Shown: positions 13,095-25,482, numbered from the stretch's first letter. The stretch is 64,000 nucleotides of DNA from Utricularia gibba (GCA_002189035.1 NEEC01000007.1:434001-498000), one strand, 5' to 3'. A program made the numbers and translations. The notes: generated by a model from the sequence alone, not told the origin.

Positions 13095-15836
13095 TCAGGA
13101 TGCTGTGGCATACGGGTTGCGGCCGCAGCGGTCGCAGATGTGGGAATTGGCGTGGGATGGCGGTTTTGGGGTCTGCTGCTGCTTCATCTGCGGGAGATCG
13201 AGCTCCAGGACATGGCGCAGTGCTTGGGAGCCCTGCTGTAGCTCCTCCAGGCTGAAAGAGGAGGAGCTGGTGAGTGGGTTGCGATCATGGTGATGAGGGA
13301 AGCATCACAATTTACAGAATTAATCACTATTACAGGAGCATCATGATGAAGACAATTCTCTGTTTTCATGGAGGTGCAAGAAGAGTGACGTAAACAGGCA
13401 CAGTATGTGTTACCTTATGGACAAAGGAGGCGTTAGTCGGATGATGGAATCATGAGTGGGCTTGGCGAGAATTCCCCTGTCCTTGAGCTTCAGGCAGACG
13501 TCATATGCAGTTACGGGAAACAATGACTTGCTGTTCAGCTCAACAGCAAGGAACAAGCCCCTGCCTCTCACTTCTTTCACAATGTCAGGGAACTCGCTCT
13601 GAATGTTCACCAGTTGCTGCTTCAGAACCGATCCCATTTCAGCTGATCTACATGGGAATGTGTACCAAAGAAACGTCCTTTAGATGTCAAATCCACCGAG
13701 GAAACATTCTATTACAACCCAACTCAGCTTATAAAACCAATGGGATCTCAATTTCATTCTGGAGGAAATGAAGATGTGATCACCTTTCAGCCAGTCTCTC
13801 TTCTCTTATGACATCAAGGGATGCAATCGCAACTGCACTGGCCAAAGGATTTCCTCCGAAGGTGCTAAGAGGCATATGTGATCTTCTTATTCAAATTTTC
13901 ATGGTTTGAAAACATGATATGATATTGCTGACTAACCTTCCGTGCTCCCAGGCTTAATGCAGAGCATGACATCTCTGTTTGCCAGAACTGCACTCACGGG
14001 CAATACCCCACCTCCTAAAGCCTTTCCTAATATCTGGAGAATGAAACCATACAAAATATGAAGGTCACTGAAATCAGCAAAAGCCATGTAGCACAACGTT
14101 TTGTACTTGATGATCAAAGATGACCATGAAAATATATGGAGTTTCCCATCATAAAATCTTTCAGCCACCACGAACGCCTTTGCAGAATATGTTACCACCA
14201 TGAATTTTCATTAACGTAGAGTGGATTTGCAGAACGTTAATGATCAAAGAATGTTTTCTTACAACAATATCAGGCCGGACATTTTCCCAATCGCATGCCA
14301 GGAGCTTTCCAGATCGTGCCAAGCCGCTTTGTATTTCATCAGCAATCATGAGAATGTTATGCTTAGTGCAAAGATCTCTGACAGCCTTCAGGTAACCATC
14401 TGGAGGAACAATAACCTGCAAAAAAGGGGAAAACAATTGGTGAGATTTCAAATTTGGAAAGATTCAGCAGAAGGACAAAACACACAAAAGAATCAGTTTG
14501 CATACCCCTGCTTCTCCCTGAATAGGTTCAAAAAGGAAGCCAGCTATTCGATCTCCCTTCTCTAGCCATGCCAAAAAACAATAAAAAAAAAGTCACTCAA
14601 GGTTTATGGAATTGTTCTAGCTTCGAAGTGGCCTAAGAACAAGGTATATTCATAGCAATCCTAAAAAAAAAGTCGCTCAAGCTTTCTTATTACTAGCTTG
14701 ACATGAAACAAAAAAAAAAAAAATTCACACCTTCGAAAGTTCTTTTCAGACCATCAATATCCCCGAAGTCAACCTTGAGTTGTCCCGGCAGCAGGGGCCA
14801 GAATTCACGAGTTGCCTCGTTGTCACAGCTCATAGATACAGCCGCTAGAGTCCGACCATGAAAACAGCCACAGCATGAAACAATTAAGGACTGCACAGGA
14901 ACATGGGAGCCTTTGAAAACTAGTAAAATGGCATTGACAACATTAGCAAAATGGAGTCACTCCAGATAACTGCAAACCTCATCTCTTGGAATTTTTTTCT
15001 TCAGATACCCCCACTTCTTACACAACTTTAAAGCCGTTTCTACACCTTCAGCACCTGTGTTCATTGGAAGCACCATATCATACCCCAGCATGAGTGTGAG
15101 ACATTCTGCAAATACCGGGAAACTGTCATTATAGAAGGCTCTAGAACTGAGAGTAAGCTTTTGTGTTTGCTCCGCCATTGCTTTCACGATCTTTGGATGA
15201 CAATGGCCCTGAGGTGAACCATTCAAAATTAAAACCTTCAGACAAAGGGATTTGGCACGATATTTGGATGCAAACATAAAGTTTGCGGAAGAAAAGCATT
15301 TGATCATTGGTGCCATGCATTATTTTAAAGAAAGAATCGGAAACCCAATCATCAACATGGTGATATTCAACATTACCAGATACTGACTGCCACCATTACC
15401 TGATTCACTGCGGAATAAGCTGATAGAAAGTCTACATATTTGTTGCCCTCTGGGTCCCAAACAGATGACCCTTGGCATGAGAAAAAACTACAGGAATAGG
15501 GTGGTAGCTGCATCGTTGTCAAAGCTTTCATGAATATCATCATTAGAGCAGAAAGACAAATAAAAAAGGTAGTCTGGACAAGATAAAAACCATTCATTTC
15601 ACAGATGCCACCTAAAAATCTCATTTTGCCTCTACAACCAAAAAAAAAAAAAAAAGAAAAACAGAGAAGGAAGGCATAGTGAAACGCGAGAATCACTTGT
15701 GGGCACTGCACTGAGACTCCAGGTTTATGAGACGCTCCGAAGCGTGCGCTGAACAACTGCCTTCTGGAACAACGCTGAATCGTCTCGCCCGTCGAATTCC
15801 ATCCAACAAACCCCTCCAGCATTTCATCGACGCCAT
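13095..15836 (-). CDS. OAT: ornithine delta-aminotransferase, two apparent frameshifts
   Basis: Converts ornithine and 2-oxoglutarate to glutamate semialdehyde in mitochondria, using PLP. Exon 1 (15836-15697) encodes an Arg-rich presequence ([20 protein letters not shown]). Later exons give [75 protein letters not shown] with the PLP-contacting Asp, LGKALGGG with the Schiff-base Lys, [10 protein letters not shown] and finally [13 protein letters not shown] in exon 13251-13095. Two places lose frame: in exon 2 at about 15470 (AKG to SSVWDPEG) and at about 13948 (KPG to HGS, where other OATs read KPGEHGS or KPGQHGS). Each is fixed by one extra G. A usual RGFGPLLPG is here REFWPLLPG. It is either an intact gene with assembly errors or a recent pseudogene; the first is likelier. 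Confidence 0.85.
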
Positions 15837-17609
15837 GTCTCTCCCAAGATGGCGAACCCCCCACAATCTTATCCACCCCTCCAAAAAAAGGAAATCCAAC
15901 AGACAAAAAATCGATCCGCGCGGTAAGTTAGGCACAAAACTTTCCCGTTTTGCCGAGCCGTTGACACCACCGAATGGGAAGCAGCTCAACAGCTGAGAAT
16001 GAATAAGACAGCGAACAAGACGCCCATATTACCGTCTTATCTTTTTTGTTTCAAGTGCACGAAAAAGATCAATGCTTTCTTTTTTTTTTGGTGGATTTGA
16101 TATCCGGTAAACAAGCCGCCATGTTCGTTTCATAATCTCGACTTAAACGCAGTACGAGATATATACAGTCGAACAACACAATAAAGTACATTTGGAAAAA
16201 CATGAGACACCTACCATCACAATAAAGTAGGATATCATTGCTCAAGCTCGGGAGCGGCGGCGGCGGCATTGGGGCAGCCGATTCTTCACAAGGGCTTTAA
16301 CACGAATACCATCACAAAATTTCAGCACAAAAAACTCAACCTGAACTGCACACTGTTGGAAGCTAAGGGTTGCAAAGAGGAGATCAATGTGCAAATGAGG
16401 AAGGCTACTTTGTAAGGTTGGAGGATCTCGATTTCACAACACGATGTTACTAGAATCCCACTATTCTACGCACGCATATCATGACTCTTTGTTACATATG
16501 CTGAAGGACAGATTCAACCAGCATACAGGTAGTTATCCACTAGCTTTTCTGGAGCATGGCGTTGAAAACCTGCATTCTACTCAACTGAAGTTCCCTCATT
16601 CGCAGTCCCTATAGGAAATACATACCACTACAACCCATGCCATGAAAAGGGGGGATAGGGGAGGGGCAGCTGGTATAGGCAGAGGAGCGGGGGAGTGTTC
16701 CTGAAAACTCGGTCAAAACTGTTTATCAATTGGTTGCAACTAAAGAACGCAGCTTCAAGAAAACAGATGGCATTACAGTGTAACGGGATATGTTAAAAGG
16801 CAATAGGAAATGCAAACAGTTTCGGCAGAAAAGCAAACACGGATGGTCAGTATATGTGGTGATGAACTCCTCAAACTATAATGAAGATGATGACACTGTT
16901 TTTTCTAAGGAACAAAAGTATACGCCTACAAGTTTTGACGTGCAGCTAAAAATATTTTCATGTATAAGAGACCATGAAATGGAGTGTATAACTAATAACT
17001 AGACACTAGTTTCTAGTAAAATGGAGTAAAACTACTGATACTTCAGATTGCATAGTCTTTTACTCCTAAAGGCAGGAAACACGTTAAACGGAAATGCAAA
17101 GCAACAGGGAAAAGTTAAAAGGCAAGAACAGACAAACAGATTAATTGTGGGAAAAAAAATAGGAGATTTGGTAACCGACAGGAGATGCTGAGGAATGCAA
17201 GAAAAATGACTTTAAACAAACACAGCATCATTTTCGCAGATCAGCAGTAAGCAAGGAGAAAAACATAAAAGGATTCATACATTATGATATGGAACAGAAA
17301 AACCGCATTCAATCCAGCAGATGAAATGTTGGGAAAAGATCGGCAGAGGGAAACTAGGAAGAGAAGAACTTTTAGCTCTCATATAACGATGCCGTTACCC
17401 TGGACTCAACAGCAGAAACCCAGTTCAATCGAGCATGCTGTCAAGCCCCCAGAAGCAACTTCATAAGTACCCCTAGGAGAGATGAGACTACTCAAAGAGG
17501 TATCAACCCTGCAGAAGGAGCCTAAGGGAATGATGGGGAACTAAAATATTTCATTAGAGTCAGATATCATCTAGCCCCAACATCAGAGCCACCAAACCAC
17601 TCTCATAGC
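15837..17609. other. OAT upstream region and 3' flank of the KH gene
   Basis: The first few hundred bases are leader and promoter of OAT. The remainder should include the 3' untranslated region of the KH-domain gene, which ends at 17610. ORFs are short and unrecognised. I see no repeat or RNA gene. Confidence 0.5.
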
Positions 17610-20562
17610 TTAGGTGGCCATAATGAATGCCTGAATTAAGTTTTCAGCGGCTCTCTTTTCCTCATTGGTCCCAGATATCAGTGCAACACGATCCCCACGG
17701 GAGGACCGAGAATCTGAAACCTCAATAGCCGCTCCAGATATCTGAAAAAGGAATACAAACATAAATCAGAAAATTAAGAATAAGTCTTCCTACGGGAAGC
17801 TCAAACAAATAGAGAATGCTTTCCTAAATAAGAAATATATCATCGATAATGCGTCACATACACAAACCAAATGCATGCCTGAAGCCTTTCTCAGATAAAA
17901 ATACCTTGCGGATGTTCTCAATGTTCGTGCCACCTTTTCCCATAACTTTACTAACCGCATTTGCAGGTATAATCATTTCCAAGGTTGATGGCGGAGGAAA
18001 TCTAAATTTAAAGCAGTATGCAAATTTATATAGCTATTAAACAAACAGAACAACAAAACTTCAGTATGGAGACGAGCTACCTTGAATAAAGTGTTGACGA
18101 GCTTGAAATTGCCCCATATGCATCATCCCCCTGGTTAATAGAATACACATAACGAGAGAGACTAGATTAGGAACCAGGTGATAAATGAACAAACACTCGA
18201 AGATTCACAGCAGAAACTCCATATCGAAGCGAATATTTTCATTTTATAGCTAGACACAAATCAGTTCTATGAAGAATTGTAAAAATGAAACTATCAAAAG
18301 AAATGACCAGATGACCCCACAAAAAACCATTCAGATATCAAAATCACCTTGGATTGGTTTACATTTACTCATACCCTCACTGCGTTTTCTTCCCATTGCA
18401 GACTATGAAGATGCATAGTATCATATCTCCAAATAAGTAACAACTATATTTAGTGAAGTAAATTGCAGTGAACTTTTCAAATAACTAAAACGCAATACTG
18501 CATCTCTTAAACAAACAAGTGCTCCAGATTCTCATACAACCAAGCAGATCTTAGCAGCCAGAATGCAGTACAGCATACCTGCAAGGAGCCATATCCATAA
18601 TGACCGGAGGAAAGCAAACCCAATCCAGCTGCAGTATCAGTCCTATGCTCGTAATTCATTGGAGCACCAGATACCATGCTACGCAGCATAGATGGCATAG
18701 ATATGGCTTGACCACTACCATATAATGGCTCAACACTAGCAGAGGACTTGTCAGCCCCATCTCTATCCTTAAGCACATCCTCTCGGAGGTTCAAAACTAT
18801 CTGAACAAGAGCATCTCTCACACTTGCAATATGTCCTCTTATCTGCCAAAAATGCCATATCCATAAGGTATGTAGCACCAGTTACATTAAATGTTGCAAC
18901 AAAACAGAAATAGTCAATTTACCTCAACTAATTCATCATCTTCGTGAGCACACTTAGGCTTTTTGCCTTTTGAAATCATAATATCCGCTTTAGTTCTTTT
19001 CCGGATTTCATTGATGATTGAGCCACTTTTCCCAATGATACAGCCGATTACCTTTGAAGGAATGAGGAGGCGCATTGTTGCAGTTTCATCATCTTCACCA
19101 TGCATCTTCCCTTGCAGGAGTAAAACAGCTTCAACAGCCACAGATCTTGCATTATCTTTTGACTGCCAACGGAAAATATTTTGGGGATCTTACACAGAGA
19201 TGATTGAAGCAATAAACCCATATGAACATATGAGATCAAACTCATGGTAAATGACAAAGTTTGGCATGAACATATGAAACAGTGAAAGAATTCTGAATTA
19301 CCTCTTTGGAAATCACAGTGACGATACATTCATCATAGTTGGCTTTTTGATCCCCAATCTCAATATATGCACCACTATCTTGCCGTATATTTCTAATGGT
19401 ATTCCCACCTTTGCCAATTACACGTCCAATCTTGCTAGTTGGACACAACAATTTAACAATCAACTCCTCAGATCGTGATGCCCCGAAAAACCAGAGAAGA
19501 GTGGAAGAGCAGAAGAATACACAGGCCACGTGCTACTAGAGTTGGCATATCCAGAAATATCTGCCGCATGAGAAGAACCTAGAAGAGAAGGAACTGATCT
19601 ATCCAGCTCACTAGGAGCTACACTAGAATAAAGTCCATTTGCAGGGTACAAGGGCATATCAGATGGAATGATGATGCTTGGCAGTGCATTTGGAATAGAT
19701 GTATCAAGCGGGATGCTTTCCTTGGCAGCAAATCTAAACATGATCGTGGAAACAGCAAAAAGTGCTCTCTTCACAGCCTCTGACTCGCCAGATATCTATC
19801 AAGTGCTTAATTATCAGTATCAAGACATGGCCCAATCCTTTAAAAATGTAGTACAGTTACATGATGCGATTGTAACTAAGAAGAAAAACTCTAAGACGCA
19901 AATTATCAGCATCAATTCAATTAAGAGGTCTGAAGTATTACTTCTATGGAGAACAAACTAACCAGGACAAAATTGTCAAACTCCAAGGCACAAGAATGAG
20001 CCGGATCGGTGACATCCTTAGAAATGACTCTGACGATTGCCTTTGTCCTGGTTCTAATTTTCTTAATGGTAGCACCAGCTTTCCCTATAATATTAGCAGC
20101 CTGGCTAGATGGAACAAGGAGATGGCATTCTTCCTTTTCTTTATCCCTCCCTTTTATGTCAGGGTCTCTAAGCAAATCAGAAGAATTTGCGATAGCAGCA
20201 TGCACCTTTAATAGTGCATCTTGCGCAGCACAAAGAGGTTTGCTCGCGTTGAATTCAGCATCAACTTCAATATCCTCTTTTCCCCGAGCATGACAAAAAA
20301 TTATAATGATCCTATCTTTTGATCCGGGAAATGGATCCACAACTTTAACCTTCGCCCCTGAGTCTTGCCGAATTGAATTTATCACCTTACCATTCTTCCC
20401 AATAACACTTCCAATAATTCCATCGGGGCAAAGAATCCTATAAACTACGAGTTCATCACCCCCTTTATCTTCTCTATAATTTTGCCTATCATTTCTCCTC
20501 TTATGGGTTCTATTATCTGCATCATCCCAGTATGGTCTTGCGCGCTTCCCAAACTCACCCAT
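17610..20562 (-). CDS. HEN4-like: HEN4-like protein with five KH RNA-binding domains
   Basis: Seven exons: 20562-19963, 19795-19302, 19162-18923, 18842-18579, 18130-18081, 18001-17905 and 17741-17610. Five KH domains are seen by their GxxG loops: IIGSVIGKNGKVI, ANIIGKAGATIKKI, KIGRVIGKGGNTI, VIGCIIGKSGSII and VSKVMGKGGTNI. The protein starts MGEFGKRARPYWDDAD and ends AENLIQAFIMAT. The five-KH layout matches HEN4, a nuclear factor that helps process AGAMOUS pre-mRNA, and its paralogues (PCBP-like). One frame break occurs in exon 2 at about 19481-19484, between the linker and the third KH domain; one extra G in the GGGG run restores the RSEELIVKLLCP reading. The gene is divergent from NAA38, with shared upstream DNA. 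Confidence 0.85.
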
Positions 20563-21731
20563 GGAACAGGCTTTCCCTCTGTAAATTGAATAATCGCAAC
20601 GTAGAATTAAAACCCCAACAGCTTAACCAGTTTTATTGTTCATAAAATAAAAAAGGAAACCATTAGCACAACTCCATGGGGGATAAAAACACTATCTTTC
20701 GCTCAATTCCTATGTACACAAGATTTTATACTGAAAAAGATCCAGAATTGATCAAGAAACCCATCAATTCACTACGGAATTACACAAAAAATAAAACAGA
20801 AAACGCAGAATACTTGAACACAAAGTATCAACACAATAAATCAACTAAAAACAAAACTATAATACTTCTGCCAAATATATCATAAAGCGAGTAAAAGTGT
20901 GCCAAACACCACACACAAGAAACAAGAAACCAAATTCAGCCCCACCCATCCCCGGCCAAAAGTGAATACAGCCGCTTCCCCTAGAATTCTAAACCAACCG
21001 CATACCAAAATGGAGCCCAAATCCAGTCAGAATTTCAGCCTCCCTGTTCTTGTTTTTCTTCGTTGCAATTGGAAACTTTGTAGCAATCAATCGCTGATAC
21101 GATGTTGGGCATGATAACAGAGCCTGTGGGCTGATGGGCCTTACGGGCCCAAACCATTTAACAAACACCACTCCAACAACAAATTATACCATTTGACCCA
21201 AATACTATGTCTATTAAAAGGGCCCACATTTACGCGGGAGGCATTTCCCCTGCAATTAATTGATTTAGGGCTTCGAAATCGCCGGCGGGCTCGGAGTTGA
21301 AGAAGCTCGACGATTCGCCGGGTGGAAGCTGCGGCCTTTATCGTCCTTCGGGTGTCGTGAATCTTGGTGATCGGCCTCTCTGGAAGATTTTCTTCTACAG
21401 GTACTGAAATTTTCGTTCAAGGTTATCTTGCGGAAAATTTCACTTGCCCTGTTTAGCTGACATCTAGTTCCCAAATTCTTTTGAGATTTCGCAATTGGTG
21501 CTTCGGATTGGTAATAATTCAATGATCTGGTTTCAGTTGATGAATTTATTCTCGTATGGGTTCTTATAGATGGTCTCACGTTCAAGAGACACTGTTTGTG
21601 ACTAGTACGAAATGGCTTTTCTAATGTGATTCCTTTCCTTCATAGGGGCTATGGCCGTGCGAGTTCTTTTCCGATCAACGGATCTGTCCCCATAGTTTAT
21701 CAACGTTTGCAATTTTCCCTTCCAGTGAGTG
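20563..21731. promoter_or_regulatory. bidirectional promoter between KH gene and NAA38, with site II motifs
   Basis: About 1.1 kb separates two divergent housekeeping-type genes. Near 21125-21225 there are several GGGCC motifs (ATGGGCC, GGGCCCA, AGGGCCCA), the TGGGCC/Y site II class bound by TCP factors in plant housekeeping promoters. The NAA38 side has a probable leader intron, with a donor near 21399 (CAGGTACTG) and an acceptor near 21645 (TTCATAG). The leader part on the KH side is AT-rich with no recognised ORF. Confidence 0.55.
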
Positions 21732-22088
21732 ATGGAGGCAGAAGAGGAATCATGGGCCTCTTTGGATAGAGGGGAAGGCTCTGTTTCAGCCATCACAGAA
21801 CCCTCAATATACATTGCAGAGACGAAGAAACTGATGCATCGCCAAATGCTGATAGGAATCAAGGATGGAAGGTTCTTTGTAGGATCATTCTACTGCATGG
21901 ATAAACAAGGTAACATCATTCTCCAAGATGCGGTGGAGTATCGTAGCATGAGACGAACCTCGCCGTCTCCCATGGAGCATCGCGGGGTCGGCCTCATTCT
22001 TATTCCGCCGGCCTGTCGAATCTCTTGTCATGCCGATTCCTCCATTGAGGAGCAACTCTCTCTTCTGTCCCTTGTGAATGAAAACTAG
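21732..22088 (+). CDS. NAA38: NAA38/LSMD1-like Sm-fold subunit of the NatC acetyltransferase
   Basis: A 118-residue single coding exon. The Sm fold is visible: LMHRQMLIGIKDGRFFVGSF as Sm1 and then GNIILQDAVEYR, with a C-terminal GVGLILIPPACRISCHAD strand pair. This layout fits the LSMD1/NAA38 family, the small auxiliary subunit of the NatC N-terminal acetyltransferase with NAA30 and NAA35. A generic LSm protein is the alternative. The ATG at 21732 is used; a GTG codon just before it is in frame but not a credible start. It is divergently paired with the KH gene. Confidence 0.75.
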   Translation: MEAEEESWASLDRGEGSVSAITEPSIYIAETKKLMHRQMLIGIKDGRFFVGSFYCMDKQGNIILQDAVEYRSMRRTSPSPMEHRGVGLILIPPACRISCHADSSIEEQLSLLSLVNEN

Positions 22089-23331
22089 CTTCCAATTGAT
22101 CCGATACTTGGGCTTTCCGGCAGTGGCCCATTATACATGGGCCTGGTATGACGAAATATTTACTCGAATTTTAAAAATATATATTTCTCCAGCAACAACC
22201 TTTTTATGTACATAAAGTGTAAAGACCCTTTTGCCCATTGGCAACGTGTAAACCGCCTGGGCCACAGCTAACCAATCGGATACTCCTCGCGTTGTCCACG
22301 TGCGCTGGGGGCACGTGGGTCTGCGACACGTGGCAATGGTCAGAAAAGATGCCCCCGAGGAAATTGTAACACACCACCAAATTGGTAAGAAATAGTTCAT
22401 TTGGACTGTGTCCAGACGTGGCCTACGCTGTAGACGTGACAGGCTAGGGGGCACCCGGTTAACCCATGCACCTAAATCCATGTACATGTCCCAATGGACA
22501 TTGACGTGCACTTTTGTAGTAAAGAAACATATCTTGTACGCCGCACCAACATGCCTTAACTGAATGTGGACAACTACAACGTCCGGTAAGATGGGCGCAC
22601 GTTATAAACTAACATATCCCCGCCATTCACTCAATCCCCATCACACCCTGAGAAGCTCCACGTTGTTGCCCCAATCAAAAGTCCTACTTCTTATTGTGAG
22701 TGGTGCGTTGCCTCGTGTTACTTGAAAAGGTATAGAATCTCAATTTATATTTTATCTTAAATATTTAGTATTTTTTAAAATATTATATCACATCACATAC
22801 GTAATATCTGAATTTAACAAGGATCAGATGGGTGGAACGAACAACATGGTTTAGGTTGGTTATGGTATGAAAAAAAGAGGTTCCAATGTTGTGAGTGTGA
22901 TGGAGTTTAGTGATGTGGAAGGAGGGATAAGCGTTATTAAAATCCTTTGACGGGGCCTTTCACCTAACTCATAATAACACAACTTTACATGCCCTCCATG
23001 AACATTGCCCACCTTTCCAACCGCAGGTGGTGGGGTTTGAGTTCTATAATTGTTCAGATAGTATTCCAAAATTGACCATTGTATTCTTAATATGTATGAA
23101 ATAATATGAAAACTAATTTGCCTATAATCCTGGTACAATTAGGGTGGAGCCGAACTCTGATTGGCCAGCGCTTAATTAGGGTGGTGGTAACATGATTAAT
23201 GATGAAATGGAATATAATAATAATAAAACCCTAAAGTGGAAAAAAGCAGAGACGGGGAGAGTGGCGGCGGGACAGTCCTGCAAAATCTTTCCTGTTTCTG
23301 TTGTTGTTACAGATGGGTTGGTTTGGGTCTT
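22089..23331. other. intergenic between NAA38 and NCED 3' ends
   Basis: Both neighbours end toward this interval, so no promoter is required here, yet it contains a promoter-like ACGT-rich block (see 22297-22609). To its right, 22750-23330 is AT-rich with small ORFs and a short direct repeat AATTAGGGTGG near 23139 and 23176. No protein gene is recognised. Confidence 0.55.
22297..22332. promoter_or_regulatory. three ABRE/G-box cores at exact 15-bp spacing
   Basis: CACGTG cores lie at 22297-22302, 22312-22317 and 22327-22332, each pair separated by 9 bases. The contexts CCACGTGC, GCACGTGG and ACACGTGGC are strong ABRE forms for bZIP (ABF/ABI5) or bHLH binding. More ACGT cores follow near 22413, 22434, 22504 and 22599, and a TATA-like TTATAAAC is at 22602-22609. 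This looks like an ABA-responsive promoter, but no coding gene follows it on the plus strand. Confidence 0.7.
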
Positions 23332-25103
23332 TCAGGCTTGGGTTTCCAGCATCTCCGAGGGGATGAAGGTTCCGTGGAAGCCGTAAGGAACGCGGGAAGG
23401 GAGCTGGACGGAAGCTTCCATGGCTAAAGTCTTGGCGTTCACGATTTGGAACTCTGAGATCCCACTGGTTTCGTCATGCACGAAGCCCAGAATATGCCCA
23501 TCGTCTTCCCTGCCCGATCCCTTACCGCTTGGCAGAAAGAAGGGCTCCCCGCCGAACCTTCGGTTGCCATACATGTACTTCTCCACGTCTCCGGTGGATA
23601 AATCGACTTTGGCGAAGCCGGAAACTTTGGGCCACGGCTCTGCAATCGCTAAGTAAACGTAACGGGTTTTCCGGCCGAGGAGATTCCGGTTCACCATTCC
23701 GGCTTCTAGATTGATCTGCTCCGCGGGAGCGATGATGGGGCGGCGTGTCGACTGGCGGGTGGTCAAATTCAGGCGAATCTCCGACAACACGCTGTTCAAT
23801 TTCTCATCGCATTCGTTGAAAATCGAATCCGCCGGCGTCATGCAAGAGCCGATTACCACGACTTCGTTGGTCTCTGGCTCCTCCCAAGCGTTCCAGAGAT
23901 GGAAGCAGAAGGTGTTGGGGCAATCGATCCAGATAATGTCGTCGGATTTTGCCGCGTTTTTCGACAAGATTCCGAATCTTGATGCTTTATCCTTGTCGTA
24001 GATTACAGGGGACCCCCTTTGATCATTTCTTGCAGCTTGAAAACCAATTGGTGATCGGGGATCACAACGAAGTTTTCGGTTATGGCGAAATCGTGCATCA
24101 TCGTCGGAACATCGAGTGGGATTTCGACGTCGGGGGACTTCTCGCCGTCGGCAGAGAATTTGAAATACCTCAGATACGGTTTCTTAACGACGTCGTAGCT
24201 TAAAGCGAACATTTCTCCGGAAACAGGGTCTACTTTCGGGTGTGCAATCATCGTACTTTGTAATTGCTCCTCAAAATTGTATCTTCCGACGGTCTCCATG
24301 TCGCTGGAGGAAGAGATTCTCACCTGATAAGGTAAATCGTCTTCCGACATCGCTAATAGCCGCCGGTTGAAATAGATGACTCCAGCGTTTGCCACCCCTA
24401 TTCCACGGCGGTGATCGACCAATCCGAACAATCCCCTGCCGTAAAATAGCAGCAGCCGCACGATGCCCAGATGGCCGTGGAGTTCTCCGATGGCTTTTGG
24501 GAAAACCGGCCGGCCCAATTCGCTCTCCTGCATCAGTCTCTGTGTCTCCGTGAAGCGGCACGAGTAGCTGACAGAGTTTCCGCCGGAAAAACTAACGGCG
24601 TGAAGCATTCCATCCCCGTCAAACAAGTGGTGCCCGCCGAGTGGCTCGTAAAGTGGGTTAGCTCCGTTTCGAACATAAACACCGTTAATGCACGCCGGAA
24701 TCACTCCGTTAACGTGTAAATTGTGTTTCACCGGTTGCGCCTGCACCGGCCCGTAGTTCCCCGAAATCTGAATTCTGGGATCTGCAGTTTTGGGAATCGG
24801 GCGTTCCGCTTCCCACGAAAGGAGCATGTTTTCGATAGCGTCGAAGGCTCCCGCCGCCACTCGCTGCAACAAATTCCAGTGACCCGGCGGCGAAGTCACA
24901 GCTCGGAACCCACTTCCCCCCACCGGGAAACCACGATCAACAGCAGAAACAGTTCCAAATTCTCTCCGTTCCGCGTGTTTCTCAATGGAATTGAAGTTTG
25001 AGAAGCGCAGATTGGCCGGCGGTGATTCCGAGAAGCATCTACCTCTCCCCTGCGGCTTCCGGAGAGTCGATTGCAATACGCAGTAAGAACAAGAAGCCGC
25101 CAT
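23332..25103 (-). CDS. NCED: 9-cis-epoxycarotenoid dioxygenase (NCED), one apparent frameshift
   Basis: NCED cleaves 9-cis-violaxanthin or neoxanthin to xanthoxin in plastids, the committed step of ABA synthesis. The gene is intronless, as NCEDs usually are, and would encode about 590 residues after correction. The N-terminus is a Ser/Arg-rich transit peptide; then come [73 protein letters not shown] and the C-terminal [10 protein letters not shown]. The His residues in MIAHPK, MHDF, FHLWN and GFHG are the expected iron ligands. Frame is lost at about 24013-24017, where KGG should run into SPVIYDKDK but reads GPL-stop; one more G in the run of five repairs it. Two perfect CCACGTGG palindromes lie upstream. 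Confidence 0.9.
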
Positions 25104-25451
25104 TTCAATAGCAGCGACCTGAGAACTCCCACCAAGTGTGAAAGAACAGTGCGAGTAGCTTGTGAGGAAGAACTGCAGGGGGAGTGGAGTTTTAATAGAA
25201 CTTTCAAAGGGGCTAAATTATAATTTCACCAAACTTTAAATATTTTAATTACTTAAATTATTTAAAACCATTTTTTACTTTTCGAATGTGATTAGCGTTG
25301 CACATTGTAATACATTAAAATCCTTTTTTTTTAAATTCAATATTCCTCATTAAACTACTACATAATAACATTAATAAAAAGAATTCCTATTTCCGATTTG
25401 GAAATTCGGTGGTACCCCACCTAGGTCAGACATGACGTTTTTCCCGGTACA

Positions 25452-25482
25452 CCACGTGGAACACTCATATTATTCCACGTGG
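25452..25482. promoter_or_regulatory. paired CCACGTGG palindromes upstream of NCED
   Basis: CCACGTGG occurs at 25452-25459 and 25475-25482, 23 bp apart start to start, about 350-380 bases upstream of the NCED start codon. A further ACGT core is at about 25494. These are ABRE/G-box class sites, suitable for ABA, drought or light input to NCED. Confidence 0.65.
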
